64,000 nt of DNA from Hyphomonadaceae bacterium (GCA_019636095.1 JAHBYF010000001.1:496001-560000), one strand, 5' to 3'; numbered from the stretch's first letter, positions 1 to 9,318 are shown. The notes: generated by a model not told the origin, from the letters alone. A program made the numbers and translations.

Positions 1-1022
1 GCGCTCTGGAATTCATGCTCCCAGGCGATCCAGTCGCGCCATGCCTGGCGAAGCGGCACATTGAACACGTGGCGAAACTGCGCTTGGTAATAGGCCTCGC
101 TGCCTTCGTCGCGACGCAGCCACTGAACGACTTGTTCGGGTGAGTAATGCTGCGCCAGATACGAGAAGAACCGCGTTCCATAGAGGTAGTCGTTCACGCC
201 GACCTGGAAATCGACATGGATGCCTTCGGACTCAAGCCCGACCGGTGAATAGAAGTGCGCGTCGTCGCGCACCATCGAGCGGAACACCATCTCGTCATAG
301 GCGCCTTGCGCGCGCCCGAAACCGCCGGCCATCCATGTTTCCATGAACACGGCGCTGCCTTCGAGATACCAGCGAGGTACATTCACGCGCGGCGTTGCGA
401 GATAATTGTAGAGGATGGATTCTGGGTGTTCCTGCACCGCCATCGGCTTGCCGCCGAGCACGCGCCGCCAAAAGGCGTCGCGGCTATTCCACACATCCAT
501 GGTCGCGACGTGTGTGAGTTCGTGGTTCGTCAGCGTGAAGAAGCGCTCGCCGGGACTGAAGGTCTCGTAGGCGAGGCTGAGCGGGGCGATATCGATCAGC
601 AGCGCATTGTTCGGCGATGCGCGCGCGGCTGCGTTGCCGTAATCGCCAAAGTCTTTGAGCAGCAGCGTAACCTGATCCCAAGGTTGCCAGCCGAAAATGC
701 GCTGCTCGAAATTGAAAGCGTTCTCGAAGCTGCGGCCGACATATGGCGTGAGATAAGTCTCTGACGGATCGAAATAGAGGAGCCGTAGATGCTCGGTCTC
801 CAGCACTGAGAGATCAATCAGCGGGATATCGTCGGGGTCGCGGCTCGGCAGCGGCGGCTCAGGCGGTGGCGCGTCCTCGGCGATGGGCGCCGCCGTTGTC
901 TCTGGCGTCTCTGGAGCTTGGGTAAGAGTCGGCTCTTGGACGCCAGAATCGGTCTGCGCATGAGCAGAAGCGATCGACGCGAGCGTCAGAGCCGTTGCGC
1001 AGAAGAGCGTGCGGATCCCCAT
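1..1022 (-). CDS. Secreted HExxH (peptidase MA-like) protein, 3' end outside window
   Basis: This gene runs off the left edge, so only its N-terminal ~340 residues are visible. The ATG at 1022 follows a GGAGGGG ribosome site. It encodes a signal peptide ending in SAHAQ, then a Pro/Glu/Thr-rich linker. HELTH lies at residues 167-171, and WYLEGSA supplies a second Glu near residue 221, with about 50 residues between the two motifs. That arrangement is typical of peptidase MA-like zinc metallopeptidases; in related proteins this domain often precedes a WD40/TolB-like part, but whether that holds here lies beyond the edge. The product is probably periplasmic or surface exposed. Substrate unknown. 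The catalytic zinc role is inferred from the motif only. Confidence 0.72.
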   Translation of the reverse strand, partial: MGIRTLFCATALTLASIASAHAQTDSGVQEPTLTQAPETPETTAAPIAEDAPPPEPPLPSRDPDDIPLIDLSVLETEHLRLLYFDPSETYLTPYVGRSFENAFNFEQRIFGWQPWDQVTLLLKDFGDYGNAAARASPNNALLIDIAPLSLAYETFSPGERFFTLTNHELTHVATMDVWNSRDAFWRRVLGGKPMAVQEHPESILYNYLATPRVNVPRWYLEGSAVFMETWMAGGFGRAQGAYDEMVFRSMVRDDAHFYSPVGLESEGIHVDFQVGVNDYLYGTRFFSYLAQHYSPEQVVQWLRRDEGSEAYYQAQFRHVFNVPLRQAWRDWIAWEHEFQS

Positions 1023-1051
1023 CCCCTCCGAATAGCACGCCAAAAACGCAG

Positions 1052-1081
1052 ACACGCCGCGTCTCGCTCGACGCGGCGTGT
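1052..1081 (-). terminator. Intrinsic terminator of the decapeptide-repeat gene
   Basis: A perfect 12-bp inverted repeat (left arm ACACGCCGCGTC, 6-nt loop) lies 9 bases beyond the stop of the repeat-protein gene. On the minus strand it is followed by CTGCGTTTTTGG, a short T tract. This is the classic intrinsic-terminator layout. It separates the repeat gene from the peptidase gene downstream. Confidence 0.75.
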
Positions 1082-1090
1082 TGGTTTGCG

Positions 1091-2812
1091 TTAGTTCGCC
1101 CGAACGGCGGCGGCGAAGTTGGAATCGCGGGCCATTGCCGCAAAGGCCGGCTCGCGCGCGAGAGCCGCGAAGGCGGGCTGCCGCGCCAGAGCTGTGAACG
1201 CTTGCGCGTTACGGGCCAAAGCGCTCAGGGCCTGTGCATTCTGAGCCAACGCCGCGAAGGCTTGCGGGTTTTGCGCCATGGCGGCGAACGCTTGCGGATT
1301 TTGCGCCATCGCTTGCATGGCCTGGGCGTTGATGCCGTTAGCGTTGCGGGCGACTGCGGCTTGGGCCTGGAACGCCTGCGCGTTGCGGGCCATGGCTGCG
1401 AGGCCTTGGGCGTCGCGGCTCAGAGCCTGAAACGCTTGCGCGTTGCGCGCCATAGCCTGGAAGGCCTGTGCGTTGCGGGCCATCGCATCAAAAGCTTGAG
1501 CGTCGCGCGCCAACGATTGGAAGGCCTGTGCGTTGCGGGCCATCGCGTCGAACGCCTGCGCGTCGCTAGCGAGCGCGCTCATTGCTTGCGCATCGCGCCC
1601 AAGCGCCTCGAACGCTGCCGCATCACGCGCCATCGCGGCGTTGGCTTGCGGATTGCGCGCTGCGGCGGCGAAGTTGGCGTTGCGGGCAAAGCTTGCGAAC
1701 GCCTGCGGATTGCGCGCCATCGCTGCGAAGGCCTGCGGGTGGCGGGCGAGCGCTTCGAAGGCTTGCGGGTAGCGCGCCATGGCGGCAAACGCCTGCGGCT
1801 CACGCGCCAGCGCCGAGAAGGCTTGCGCATTGGCGGCGAGGGCGGAAGTCATCTGCGCGTCAAACGCGCGTGCGCTGAGAGCCTGCGCTTGGAACGCCTG
1901 AGCGTTGCGGGCCATGGCTGCGAGGCCTTGTGCATCGCGGCTGAGCGCTTGGAATGCCTCGGCGTTGCGGGCCATGGCTTGGAACGCTTGTGCGTTGCGG
2001 GCCATCGCGTCGAACGCCTGAGCGTCTCCGGCGAGAGCCTGGAACGCTTGCGCGTTGCTAGCCAGCGCATCGAAGGCCTGCGCGTCGGCAGCCAATGCGC
2101 TCATCGCCTGTGCGTCGCGGCCAAGCGCTTCGAAGGCGGCGGCGTCCCGCGCCATAGCGGCGTTGGCCTGCGGGTTACGCGCGGCGGCGGCGAAGTTGGC
2201 GCTGCGGGCAAAGCTTGCGAAGGCCTGCGGATTGCGGGCCATCGCCGCGAACGCCTGCGGGTTGCGGGCGAGTGCTTCGAAGGCCTGAGGATGCTGCGCC
2301 ATGGCGGCGAACGCTTGCGGCTGGCGAGCCATGACTTGGAAGGCTTGAGCGTTTTGCGCCATTGCAGTGAACGCTTCGGCGTTGCGCGCCTGCGCATCGG
2401 TCGATTGAGCCGCACCGGCTTGGGCCGCGCGTGCTAGCGCCGCAAAAGCCTGTGGGTCACGCGCGAGCGCCGCGAACGCTTGCGCGTCCTGCGCCATGGC
2501 GGCCAGCGCTTGCGGATTCTGCGCCAGGGCGGCGAACCCAGGATCACGCGCCAACGCTTGGAATGATGGGTCAGTCACCATGAGGTGGAAAGCGTCCGTC
2601 TGCATCAGCAGCGGGACTGCGTCGTCGCCTAGAGTGACATCTGTGTCGGTGACTTGCGCCGAGCGATAGCGCTCGACTGGGGCGATTGTGCCTGCGCTTT
2701 CACCGTCCGGTGGCGAAAGCGTTCCGATTGTGACGGCGCCAACCGCCAGGAGCGCCACCATGCTGGTCGCTGCGATGCCCAATTTGGCGTTGTTCGACAA
2801 GGCTAAGGCCAC
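1091..2812 (-). CDS. Membrane-anchored decapeptide-repeat protein, function unknown
   Basis: The protein has 573 residues. The GTG at 2812 is preferred because GGAGG sits 7 bases upstream; a longer TTG start would place that site inside the gene. Residues about 8-28 form one hydrophobic segment. From about residue 80 to the end the protein is almost entirely a 10-residue unit with consensus [DN]-[AP]-Q-A-F-x-A-[LM]-A-R, repeated roughly 45 times. It is Ala/Gln/Phe/Arg rich, with no Cys and little charge besides Arg and Asp. A block of about 15 units occurs twice. The regular spacing suggests an elongated helical or solenoid rod outside the membrane. No enzymatic motif was recognised. The gene is monocistronic with its own terminator. 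Confidence 0.75.
   Translation of the reverse strand: MALALSNNAKLGIAATSMVALLAVGAVTIGTLSPPDGESAGTIAPVERYRSAQVTDTDVTLGDDAVPLLMQTDAFHLMVTDPSFQALARDPGFAALAQNPQALAAMAQDAQAFAALARDPQAFAALARAAQAGAAQSTDAQARNAEAFTAMAQNAQAFQVMARQPQAFAAMAQHPQAFEALARNPQAFAAMARNPQAFASFARSANFAAAARNPQANAAMARDAAAFEALGRDAQAMSALAADAQAFDALASNAQAFQALAGDAQAFDAMARNAQAFQAMARNAEAFQALSRDAQGLAAMARNAQAFQAQALSARAFDAQMTSALAANAQAFSALAREPQAFAAMARYPQAFEALARHPQAFAAMARNPQAFASFARNANFAAAARNPQANAAMARDAAAFEALGRDAQAMSALASDAQAFDAMARNAQAFQSLARDAQAFDAMARNAQAFQAMARNAQAFQALSRDAQGLAAMARNAQAFQAQAAVARNANGINAQAMQAMAQNPQAFAAMAQNPQAFAALAQNAQALSALARNAQAFTALARQPAFAALAREPAFAAMARDSNFAAAVRAN
1100..2570 (-). repeat. 30-bp tandem coding repeats (decapeptide units)
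   Basis: The coding sequence is built from diverged 30-bp units encoding a 10-residue motif, in register nearly throughout. Occasional irregular inserts occur, for example around 1855-1900 and 1320-1350. Two higher-order blocks, about 1850-2290 and 1330-1780, are near copies of each other. This indicates expansion by both unit slippage and one larger duplication. Confidence 0.85.
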
Positions 2813-3061
2813 TGTCGTCCCTCCTAGTAACAAATCTGAACCGCGCGGCTGTGAGTAGCAGCCAACATTGCGGTTTCGTCAATGAAAAGTTCTCCCGGAG
2901 AGTATTGCGCGCCATAATGCTCCGAACTCGCTACGCCGCCGGTAGGGTCTGATTTCACTTGAGTTTCGCGAAGCGATGGGCTTGTCGTTACCGCCTTTTC
3001 GCGGGGTGACCGCCGTCACTAGAAAAACCGCCGCCACTCCCAATCCCGGGTATTCGGCGCG

Positions 3062-6000
3062 CTAGGGCTGCGCGGCTTCGTCTTTCGGCGCCAACAGGAG
3101 GTACATGGCGGGCGTTACGATCCGAGCGATCAGCGTCGAGCTGATCAGCCCCCCAATCAGAACCATCGCAATAGGGGAAAAGAGCGGGGAGTTCTCCAGC
3201 AGCAGTGGCGTCATGCCACCGATTGCGGTGGCGCTGGTGAGCAGCACGGGCAGAAAGCGCACCTCGCCAGCTGTCTCGATCGCCTCGCGTAATGGCACGC
3301 CGCGGGCGCGGGCCTGATTGGCGAACTCGACCAGCAGGATCGAGTTTTTGATCTCAATGCCGATCAGCGCCACAAAACCGATGATGGCCGTGAACGAGAG
3401 CGACTCGCCGCCAATGAAGAGCGCGATCAATCCGCCCATGATGCCGAACGGAATAACGAAGGCCACCACGCCGGTAACGGCGAAGGTGCCGAATTCCAGC
3501 AGCAGCACCGCCAAGACACCGAAGATCGCAATGAGAATGGCCGGACCGAGGCCGCCGAAGCTGCGCGCCTGCGCCTCCGCTTCACCTCCGAAGGAAACCG
3601 AATAGCCGGCAGGCAACCGCAGCGCCTCAAGCCGTTGTGCGACATCGGCGGTGACGCCGCTGATGAGATAGCCCGGCTGGGTGTAGGCGGTCACAGTCGC
3701 TGTCCGCTCACGTTGCACGCGATCGATCGAGGCGGGGCTGCTTTCCATCGTCGGACGCGCAAGTTCCGACAGTGGTGTGGCGCCGCCTTGGCCATTCCAA
3801 ATGTAGAGACGTTGAAGCGCCGACACCGGCATCGTGTCGTCGCGAGGCGCGCGCAATACGACAGGGAAGGCGTCGCCGGCGGGATCGCGAAACTGCGCGA
3901 CAGGCAATCCGGCAATCGCGATCCGCAAGGTCTGATCGATGGCGCCCGCCGGCACGCCGCGGAGAGCTGCGGCTGCATCGTCGATGTTGAGATCAAGATC
4001 GATCAAACGTTCGGCCGCTGGGTTCGACACATCGCGCGCACCCGGCGTCTCGCTGATGATACGTTCAACTTCGCTGGCGAGTTCGCCGAGCGCCGCCAAA
4101 TCCGGTCCGCGAATGCGCACAGCGATGGGCGCTTCGATCGGCGGTCCGTTGGCGAAGCGGCGCAAATTCATGCGCGCCCGAGGGTATTGATTGAGCTGCT
4201 CGCGGATTTCCCCGATCACACGCATGCCTTCATCAGGACGCCATTCATGGAAGCGCGCGTAGATCTGTCCTTGGTTGGAGAGCTGCTCGGGTGGAATCTC
4301 GTTGTAATAGATTTGCGGATTGCCGCGGCCAGTATTATCGAACCGCCACTCGATCTCGGGATGTCCGGCCAGCACGTGCTCGGCATACATCACCGCCGCA
4401 TCTGTCTCGCTCACGGCGCTGCCTTGCGGCGTCTCAATATCGACGAGGAAATATGGGCTATCGTTTTCTGGAAACAGACTGAAGCCCAGCTTCGGTACGA
4501 GTCCGAGCGAAAGAATGAATGCCGCAAGCCCTATGATCACTGTCTTGCGCGGGTGCGCGAGGGCGACATGCAATGCCGGCCGGTAGATGTTGTGGATCGC
4601 CGCCATAACGCCGTCGAGCAACAGATTCGAGTGTCCCGATGCGCTGCGCGGCAACAGGCGGCTCGCCAGGAAGGGGATGATCGTCAGTGCAACAAAGAGC
4701 GAAGCGATGATCGTCGTCACCACCGCAACCGGCAGCGAACGCACAAACGCGCCGGCGCCTTCAGGCAGCGCCATCAGAGGCACGAAGGCGAGCAAAAGCG
4801 TCGCTGTGCAACCGATGACGGCAACATTGATCTCGCTGACGCCGGCGATTGCCGCTTCACGCGGGCTCATGCCTTGACGCAGATGGCGCGCGATATTCTC
4901 GGTGACGACGATGGAATCATCGACCAGCAGGCCAAGCGCAAGCACGAAGCCCGCAATCGAAAGTTGGTTCAACGAGTAGCCGAGCTGCTGGATCGCCACC
5001 ACGCCGATGGCCAGTGACAGGGGGATCGACACCATCACGACAATGGAGGCGCGAAATCCAAGCGGCAGCAGCGTCAGCAGCACCAGCGCCAGCGCAATCG
5101 CAAAGTCACGCGCTAGGTTGCCGAGCCGATGCGTTACGGTTTCGGATTGGTCGAAACCGCGATGCAGCTGGATATTCGACGGCAACGAGCGTTCGAACGC
5201 ATCCACGCGTGGGCGGACGCCATTGATCACATCAAAGATCGATTCACCCAGCCGCGCCTGAGCGCTGACGAACACCGCGCGCTGGCCGTTGTAACGCGTG
5301 ATATGGGCGCGTTCATCGTTCTCCCAGGACACGTTCGCAATATCGCCGACCGTCACCAGCGAGCCATTGTCCGCGCGCAAAGCGACGCGCCGGATCTCGT
5401 CCAGGGAGTCAAACGAGCCGGAAGATTGCACGTTGAAGCGCCGGCCGCCGGCTTCAACCGCGCCCACAGGCGTGTCGACGCCTTCGCGCTGCAAAGCTTC
5501 GGCGACTGTTGCGAGCGGCAACCGATACGCGGCAAGTTGGTCGAGATTGGCTGCGACACGCACTTCCGATGGCGGCGCGCCCCACACGTCGGCCTGCTGC
5601 ACCCCTGGCGCGCGCTCCACTGCGTCACGCAATCCCTTGGCGTAGGCTTCAAGCTGACGGAACGAGGCGTCATCGCTGGTGAGCGCCATCTGCACAATCG
5701 CGGTCTGCGCAGGATTGTAGCGCCGCATGCGGATATCGACGACGCCATCGGGCAGGCGCGAGCGCACAACGTTGATTTCGCGCACCACCTCGCCGAACTT
5801 TTCCTCTGCGTCCGCGCCCCATTCAAACTCGACATTGACGACAGCCAAGCCGGCGCGACTGGCGGAGCGAATTTCGCGGATGTCCTCGATCGCGTTGATC
5901 TGATCTTCCACCGGAATGGCGACAAGCCGCTCCATTTGTTCAGCGTCGGCGCCCGGCAAAATCACCGCAACCGCAACGCCAGGGAATTCGACGATCGGAT

Positions 6001-6112
6001 CTTCGGACTTCGGAATTGAAAAAATCGCGCTGACGCCGAGCGCCGCAAGCAGCACGAACAGCACCGCGCTGAACTGCCAGCGGTCGACAAAGAAGCGCGT
6101 AATGGCCTGCAT
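3062..6112 (-). CDS. RND-family efflux permease (AcrB/MexF-like)
   Basis: The protein has 1016 residues, near full length for the hydrophobe/amphiphile efflux RND family. The N-terminus shows the usual first membrane helix and the PGADAEQMERLVAIPVED segment of the porter domain. A long periplasmic loop follows, then the helix cluster around LGYSLNQLSIAGFVLALGLL with VDDSIVVTENIARH, where the Asp pair matches the proton-relay helix. The second half repeats the arrangement and ends in a typical TM12. The start ATG directly abuts the stop of the adaptor gene (TAG then ATG), so the two are co-transcribed. The substrate is probably small amphiphiles or drugs. No outer-membrane partner is adjacent. 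Confidence 0.93.
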   Translation of the reverse strand: MQAITRFFVDRWQFSAVLFVLLAALGVSAIFSIPKSEDPIVEFPGVAVAVILPGADAEQMERLVAIPVEDQINAIEDIREIRSASRAGLAVVNVEFEWGADAEEKFGEVVREINVVRSRLPDGVVDIRMRRYNPAQTAIVQMALTSDDASFRQLEAYAKGLRDAVERAPGVQQADVWGAPPSEVRVAANLDQLAAYRLPLATVAEALQREGVDTPVGAVEAGGRRFNVQSSGSFDSLDEIRRVALRADNGSLVTVGDIANVSWENDERAHITRYNGQRAVFVSAQARLGESIFDVINGVRPRVDAFERSLPSNIQLHRGFDQSETVTHRLGNLARDFAIALALVLLTLLPLGFRASIVVMVSIPLSLAIGVVAIQQLGYSLNQLSIAGFVLALGLLVDDSIVVTENIARHLRQGMSPREAAIAGVSEINVAVIGCTATLLLAFVPLMALPEGAGAFVRSLPVAVVTTIIASLFVALTIIPFLASRLLPRSASGHSNLLLDGVMAAIHNIYRPALHVALAHPRKTVIIGLAAFILSLGLVPKLGFSLFPENDSPYFLVDIETPQGSAVSETDAAVMYAEHVLAGHPEIEWRFDNTGRGNPQIYYNEIPPEQLSNQGQIYARFHEWRPDEGMRVIGEIREQLNQYPRARMNLRRFANGPPIEAPIAVRIRGPDLAALGELASEVERIISETPGARDVSNPAAERLIDLDLNIDDAAAALRGVPAGAIDQTLRIAIAGLPVAQFRDPAGDAFPVVLRAPRDDTMPVSALQRLYIWNGQGGATPLSELARPTMESSPASIDRVQRERTATVTAYTQPGYLISGVTADVAQRLEALRLPAGYSVSFGGEAEAQARSFGGLGPAILIAIFGVLAVLLLEFGTFAVTGVVAFVIPFGIMGGLIALFIGGESLSFTAIIGFVALIGIEIKNSILLVEFANQARARGVPLREAIETAGEVRFLPVLLTSATAIGGMTPLLLENSPLFSPIAMVLIGGLISSTLIARIVTPAMYLLLAPKDEAAQP

Positions 6113-7132
6113 CTAAGTGCCGGCGGCGATGCGCACGCTTTCGCCGTCGCGCACATAGGCCGCGCCTGCGGCGACGACCCGGTCACCCGGATTCAGGCCC
6201 TCAACCACAATCACGCCTGCTTGCGTAACGCCTGCTGTGCGCACCGCGCGGCGTCGTGCAACCGCGTTTTCGTCAAGCACGTAAACGACGCCTTGGTCGG
6301 CGCGGGCGTCGAGCAGGGCGAGGGTCGGCACGACGATCGCGGTTTGCGGATCGGCGCCTGGTGTCGCGGCAACCTCGACTTCCGCGACCATGCCGCTTCG
6401 TAGGCCGTCAGGCGCCGTAATCTCGATTTCGACTTCGAACGCGCCCGTTGCGGCGTCGCCTTTGGCGCCGACGCGCGTCACGCGGCCCGGTCGTTGCGCG
6501 CCGTTGACGCGGATTTGCGCTGCGTCGCCGACTTGGATGCGTGCGGCGTCGTTTGATGCGACGGGCGCACGGACCACGACCCCAGAGCTTGTCTCACCGA
6601 ACACAAACACCGGCGCGCCGGCGGCGACGGTTTGAGCCGGCTCGACCGCGCGACGGAGGATGACGCCTTCAGCCGGTGCGGTGAGCACCGAAGAGTCGCG
6701 CGCGCGCTCGACCGCAAGGCGTGCGCTTTCCAGCCGCGCTTCGGAGACGAAGCCACGCTCGAACAATTCTTGTGTACGTTCTAGATCGCGCTCGGCGTTG
6801 GCGCGGGCGAGCGCGGCTTCGTCAACGTTCGCGCCGGCGCCGGTCCGTCGCAATGTCGCGAGCCGCTGGCCTCTGCGCACCACATCGCCTGAATCCACGT
6901 CGATGGCGCCGACGACGCCGGCTGCGGTAAAGGCGAGCACAGGTTCGCGCCGATAACCAATCATGCCGCTTACGCGGACCGATCCCGCGGCGGCGGCTGG
7001 CGCGACCTCAATGATTTCGACCAGCGGACCTTCTGTGGCGGCCGCTCGCTGCTCGGCTTCGCCTCCCGAGCACGCGGCCAAGCAAAGCGCAGCCGCTGCA
7101 CTAAGAATATGAAAAATGGCAGCTTTCTGCAC
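6113..7132 (-). CDS. RND efflux periplasmic adaptor lipoprotein (membrane fusion protein)
   Basis: The protein has 339 residues. The N-terminus is a lipoprotein signal with the lipobox LAAC (Cys21), followed by Ser/Gly-rich residues. The body has the adaptor order: a first lipoyl half (AFTAAGVVGAIDVDSGDVVRRGQ), a short helical hairpin with ERDLERTQELFERGFVSEARL, a second lipoyl half, a beta-barrel and a membrane-proximal domain. It links the inner-membrane pump encoded immediately downstream to an outer-membrane channel. It is the first gene of a two-gene operon. The specific drug range cannot be read from the sequence. Confidence 0.92.
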   Translation of the reverse strand: MQKAAIFHILSAAAALCLAACSGGEAEQRAAATEGPLVEIIEVAPAAAAGSVRVSGMIGYRREPVLAFTAAGVVGAIDVDSGDVVRRGQRLATLRRTGAGANVDEAALARANAERDLERTQELFERGFVSEARLESARLAVERARDSSVLTAPAEGVILRRAVEPAQTVAAGAPVFVFGETSSGVVVRAPVASNDAARIQVGDAAQIRVNGAQRPGRVTRVGAKGDAATGAFEVEIEITAPDGLRSGMVAEVEVAATPGADPQTAIVVPTLALLDARADQGVVYVLDENAVARRRAVRTAGVTQAGVIVVEGLNPGDRVVAAGAAYVRDGESVRIAAGT

Positions 7133-7191
7133 AGCCCACCCTTACGAATGAACGATAGCGGATTTATTCAGTCGTCACAAGTGGAAACCAA

Positions 7192-7863
7192 CTAAGCTGC
7201 CCAGAACGTCTCGACGCCGCGCGGGAGCGCCAACAAATCATCCACGGGTAGAGGTTGTCGGCTTCGATCTTCCAGCAACGCCCGCTTCTCGGCGCCGGTG
7301 ATCAGAAGTGCGATCCTCTTCGCTTGCGCCAGCGCACTGCGCGTGAGCGTCAGCCGCTCCGACGAACCGGCCGCGCCTTTGGCCGTCACCGCGATCACCG
7401 TGCGCGCATCGTGGAGGGCGGCCCCCAGGTCGGGAGATTGCGGAAACCACGACGCTGTATGTCCGTCAGCGCCCATGCCCATAAGCGCAAGGTCTATTGT
7501 TTGCCCGGCATAGGGAGTGTTTGCGCGCGAAGCCGCACCTTCCGGAGTCGAGGCTTCGTACATTGGCAGGAGGGTGGCGCCGCCGCTGGTCGCGCGAGCA
7601 AGCGAGCGACGGAGCAGCGCTTCGTTTGAAGCCGGATCGGTTGGCGGGACGAAGCGCTCATCGACAAGAGCAAAGGTCACGCGTGGCCAATCCAATGGCA
7701 TCGCCGCGAGCAACCGGTAGGCGGGCTCCGGCGTGCTGCCGCCAGATAGGGCGGCGCAGGCTGCCCCGCGCTCAGAAATCCCGGTTTTCAAGGCTTCCGC
7801 GATGTGCAGAGCGACCGCGTTCATAAGCGCATCGCGCGAGCCGAACGCGTGCAGGATGCTCAC
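7192..7863 (-). CDS. pgl: 6-phosphogluconolactonase
   Basis: The protein has 223 residues. It hydrolyses 6-phosphogluconolactone to 6-phosphogluconate in the oxidative pentose phosphate or Entner-Doudoroff route. It shows AALSGGSTPEPAYRLLA near the N-terminus, VTFALVDERFVPPTDPASN, and LLMGMGADGHTASWFP-type residues (LALMGMGADGHTAS), all family hallmarks. The start is the GTG at 7863, giving SILHAFGSRDALM. This GTG overlaps the TGA of galU as GTGA, so the pgl mRNA is translationally coupled to galU. Longer in-frame extensions run into galU and lack family similarity. Transaldolase and transketolase genes lie close by. Confidence 0.9.
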   Translation of the reverse strand: MSILHAFGSRDALMNAVALHIAEALKTGISERGAACAALSGGSTPEPAYRLLAAMPLDWPRVTFALVDERFVPPTDPASNEALLRRSLARATSGGATLLPMYEASTPEGAASRANTPYAGQTIDLALMGMGADGHTASWFPQSPDLGAALHDARTVIAVTAKGAAGSSERLTLTRSALAQAKRIALLITGAEKRALLEDRSRQPLPVDDLLALPRGVETFWAA

Positions 7864-8756
7864 TTTTTTGGACGCGCAAGCAGGTCGCGCAGCATCTTTT
7901 CGACCGCGCCGCCATGCTCCGCGTTCGCCAGCGCATACGCAGCCGTCGCCTGCATATAACCGATCTTGTCGCCGCAATCGTACGTCGCGCCGTCGTATTC
8001 GAGCGCGTGAAACGATTGCACTTGCATCAGCCGCACCATTGAGTCGGTGAGCTGAATTTCGTTCCCCGCGCCCGGACCTTGGCTCTCAAGCAGGGCGAAA
8101 ATTTCCGGCTGCAAGATGTAGCGCCCGCTGATGAAGAGATTTGACGGCGCTTCTTCGCGCTTCGGTTTTTCAACCATGCCCTTCATCTTGATCAAACGCC
8201 CGTCGCGGCTTTCGGGCGTGATGACGCCGTAGCGCTCCGGCGTATCCGTTGGCTCCACTGCGATGATGTTGCCGCCGACCTTGCTGTAGGCGTCGACCAT
8301 CTGCGCGAGGCAGGCGGGCTGCGCCATCATCAGCATGTCTGGCAGCATCACCGCGAACGGCTCGTCGCCCACAATGTCGCGCGCGCACCAGACCGCATGA
8401 CCCAGACCCAGCGCCGCCTGTTGGCGGACGAAGCTCATGGAGCCGGCGGCGCGGACGGATTCCGCGATCTCTGCCAGCTGCTCTGCCTTTTGCTTTGCCT
8501 GAAGTGTTACTTCGAGTTCATACGATCGGTCGAAATAGTCCTCAATCGCACCCTTATTTCGCCCGGTGACGAAGACTATGTGCTCAATGCCGGCGGCCAG
8601 AGCTTCGTCCACGACGTACTGGATCGCCGGGCGGTCGAACACCGGAAGCATTTCCTTTGGAATCGCCTTGGTGGCGGGGAGAACGCGCGTCCCGAAACCG
8701 GCGACAGGAAGCACCGCTTTCCGTAGCGTTCGGGGTGAGGTGGAGGTGCTAGCCAT
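7860..8756 (-). CDS. galU: UTP-glucose-1-phosphate uridylyltransferase
   Basis: The protein has 298 residues, standard for bacterial GalU. It makes UDP-glucose from UTP and glucose 1-phosphate. The N-terminal nucleotidyltransferase signature reads VLPVAGFGTRVLPATKAIPKEMLPV. Other family motifs are VFVTGRNKGAIEDYFD, GLGHAVWCARDIVGDEPFAVMLPD, PERYGVI and FEALEYDGATYDCGDKIGY (as FHALEYDG...DCGDK). It heads an operon with pgl through a 3-nt overlap. UDP-glucose would feed the uronic acid and polysaccharide genes elsewhere in the window. Confidence 0.95.
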   Translation of the reverse strand: MASTSTSPRTLRKAVLPVAGFGTRVLPATKAIPKEMLPVFDRPAIQYVVDEALAAGIEHIVFVTGRNKGAIEDYFDRSYELEVTLQAKQKAEQLAEIAESVRAAGSMSFVRQQAALGLGHAVWCARDIVGDEPFAVMLPDMLMMAQPACLAQMVDAYSKVGGNIIAVEPTDTPERYGVITPESRDGRLIKMKGMVEKPKREEAPSNLFISGRYILQPEIFALLESQGPGAGNEIQLTDSMVRLMQVQSFHALEYDGATYDCGDKIGYMQATAAYALANAEHGGAVEKMLRDLLARPKK

Positions 8757-9030
8757 TGTGGTTCCGTTTTCGGCGCCGCAGCACGGCTCGGTTTGATCTC
8801 ACCTTACACCGCAAGCTTGAACCAGCCGCAACTGCGCGTGAGCGCCGTATTCGGCTGAAATTCAGGATTTCCGGCTATGGTGGCCAGAAGCCGCTTTAGT
8901 CGGTGGGTGAGGGTGTCGAGAGGAGTGACGCACGTCACGGACGATCTCTCTTCGGCGCCGCAAAGTAGCGTTTGCCATCGTGGCAACGTTTTGTTAACTG
9001 ACCGCCGCCGGTCCGGGAGTTCTCCACACT

Positions 9031-9318
9031 ATGTCGCCCTCTAATGTCAAAGCCACCGTTCGCATGGTCGTGGCCAGCTTTGCTGCTGGTGCGGGTGCGA
9101 TGGTTCTTGTGGGCCTCGTCGCCCCTGTGGCGATGCAGGGTGGCCTGTCAGTGCGCGACGCGTTCGCCACAGAGATGACCCAGCAAGCGCCGGCGATCGA
9201 ACCGCTCGATGTGGCTGCGATCGAAGCAACGCTGGCTGATGCGGAGCGTTCGATGGCCGCCGCCCGCGCCACGACCGACGACAACGTCAGCCGCCTGCAG
9301 GCGCTTTCGGGCCGCTAA
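9031..9318 (+). CDS. Small single-span membrane protein with ATTDDxV motif
   Basis: The protein has 95 residues and is not recognised as a named family. Residues about 8-34 form one hydrophobic span (MVVASFAAGAGAMVLVGLVA), after which the chain is acidic and helical. Residues 78-92 read ARATTDDNVSRLQAL. This closely resembles TRAATDDKIEHVRAL in the larger protein at 23807-24397, which has the same membrane-span-first layout, so the two are paralogues. GGGAG lies upstream of the ATG. It is divergent from galU and convergent with transaldolase. Confidence 0.65.
   Translation: MSPSNVKATVRMVVASFAAGAGAMVLVGLVAPVAMQGGLSVRDAFATEMTQQAPAIEPLDVAAIEATLADAERSMAAARATTDDNVSRLQALSGR

Noticed and set aside
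995..2437. 480-residue plus-strand open frame
   Set aside because: It is the antisense of the decapeptide repeat gene. Its Arg/Cys/Gly/His-rich composition and lack of a ribosome site mark it as a shadow kept open by the repeats.
3635..5017. 460-residue plus-strand open frame
   Set aside because: Antisense to the RND permease, with Arg/His-rich composition typical of opposite-strand frames in high-GC genes.
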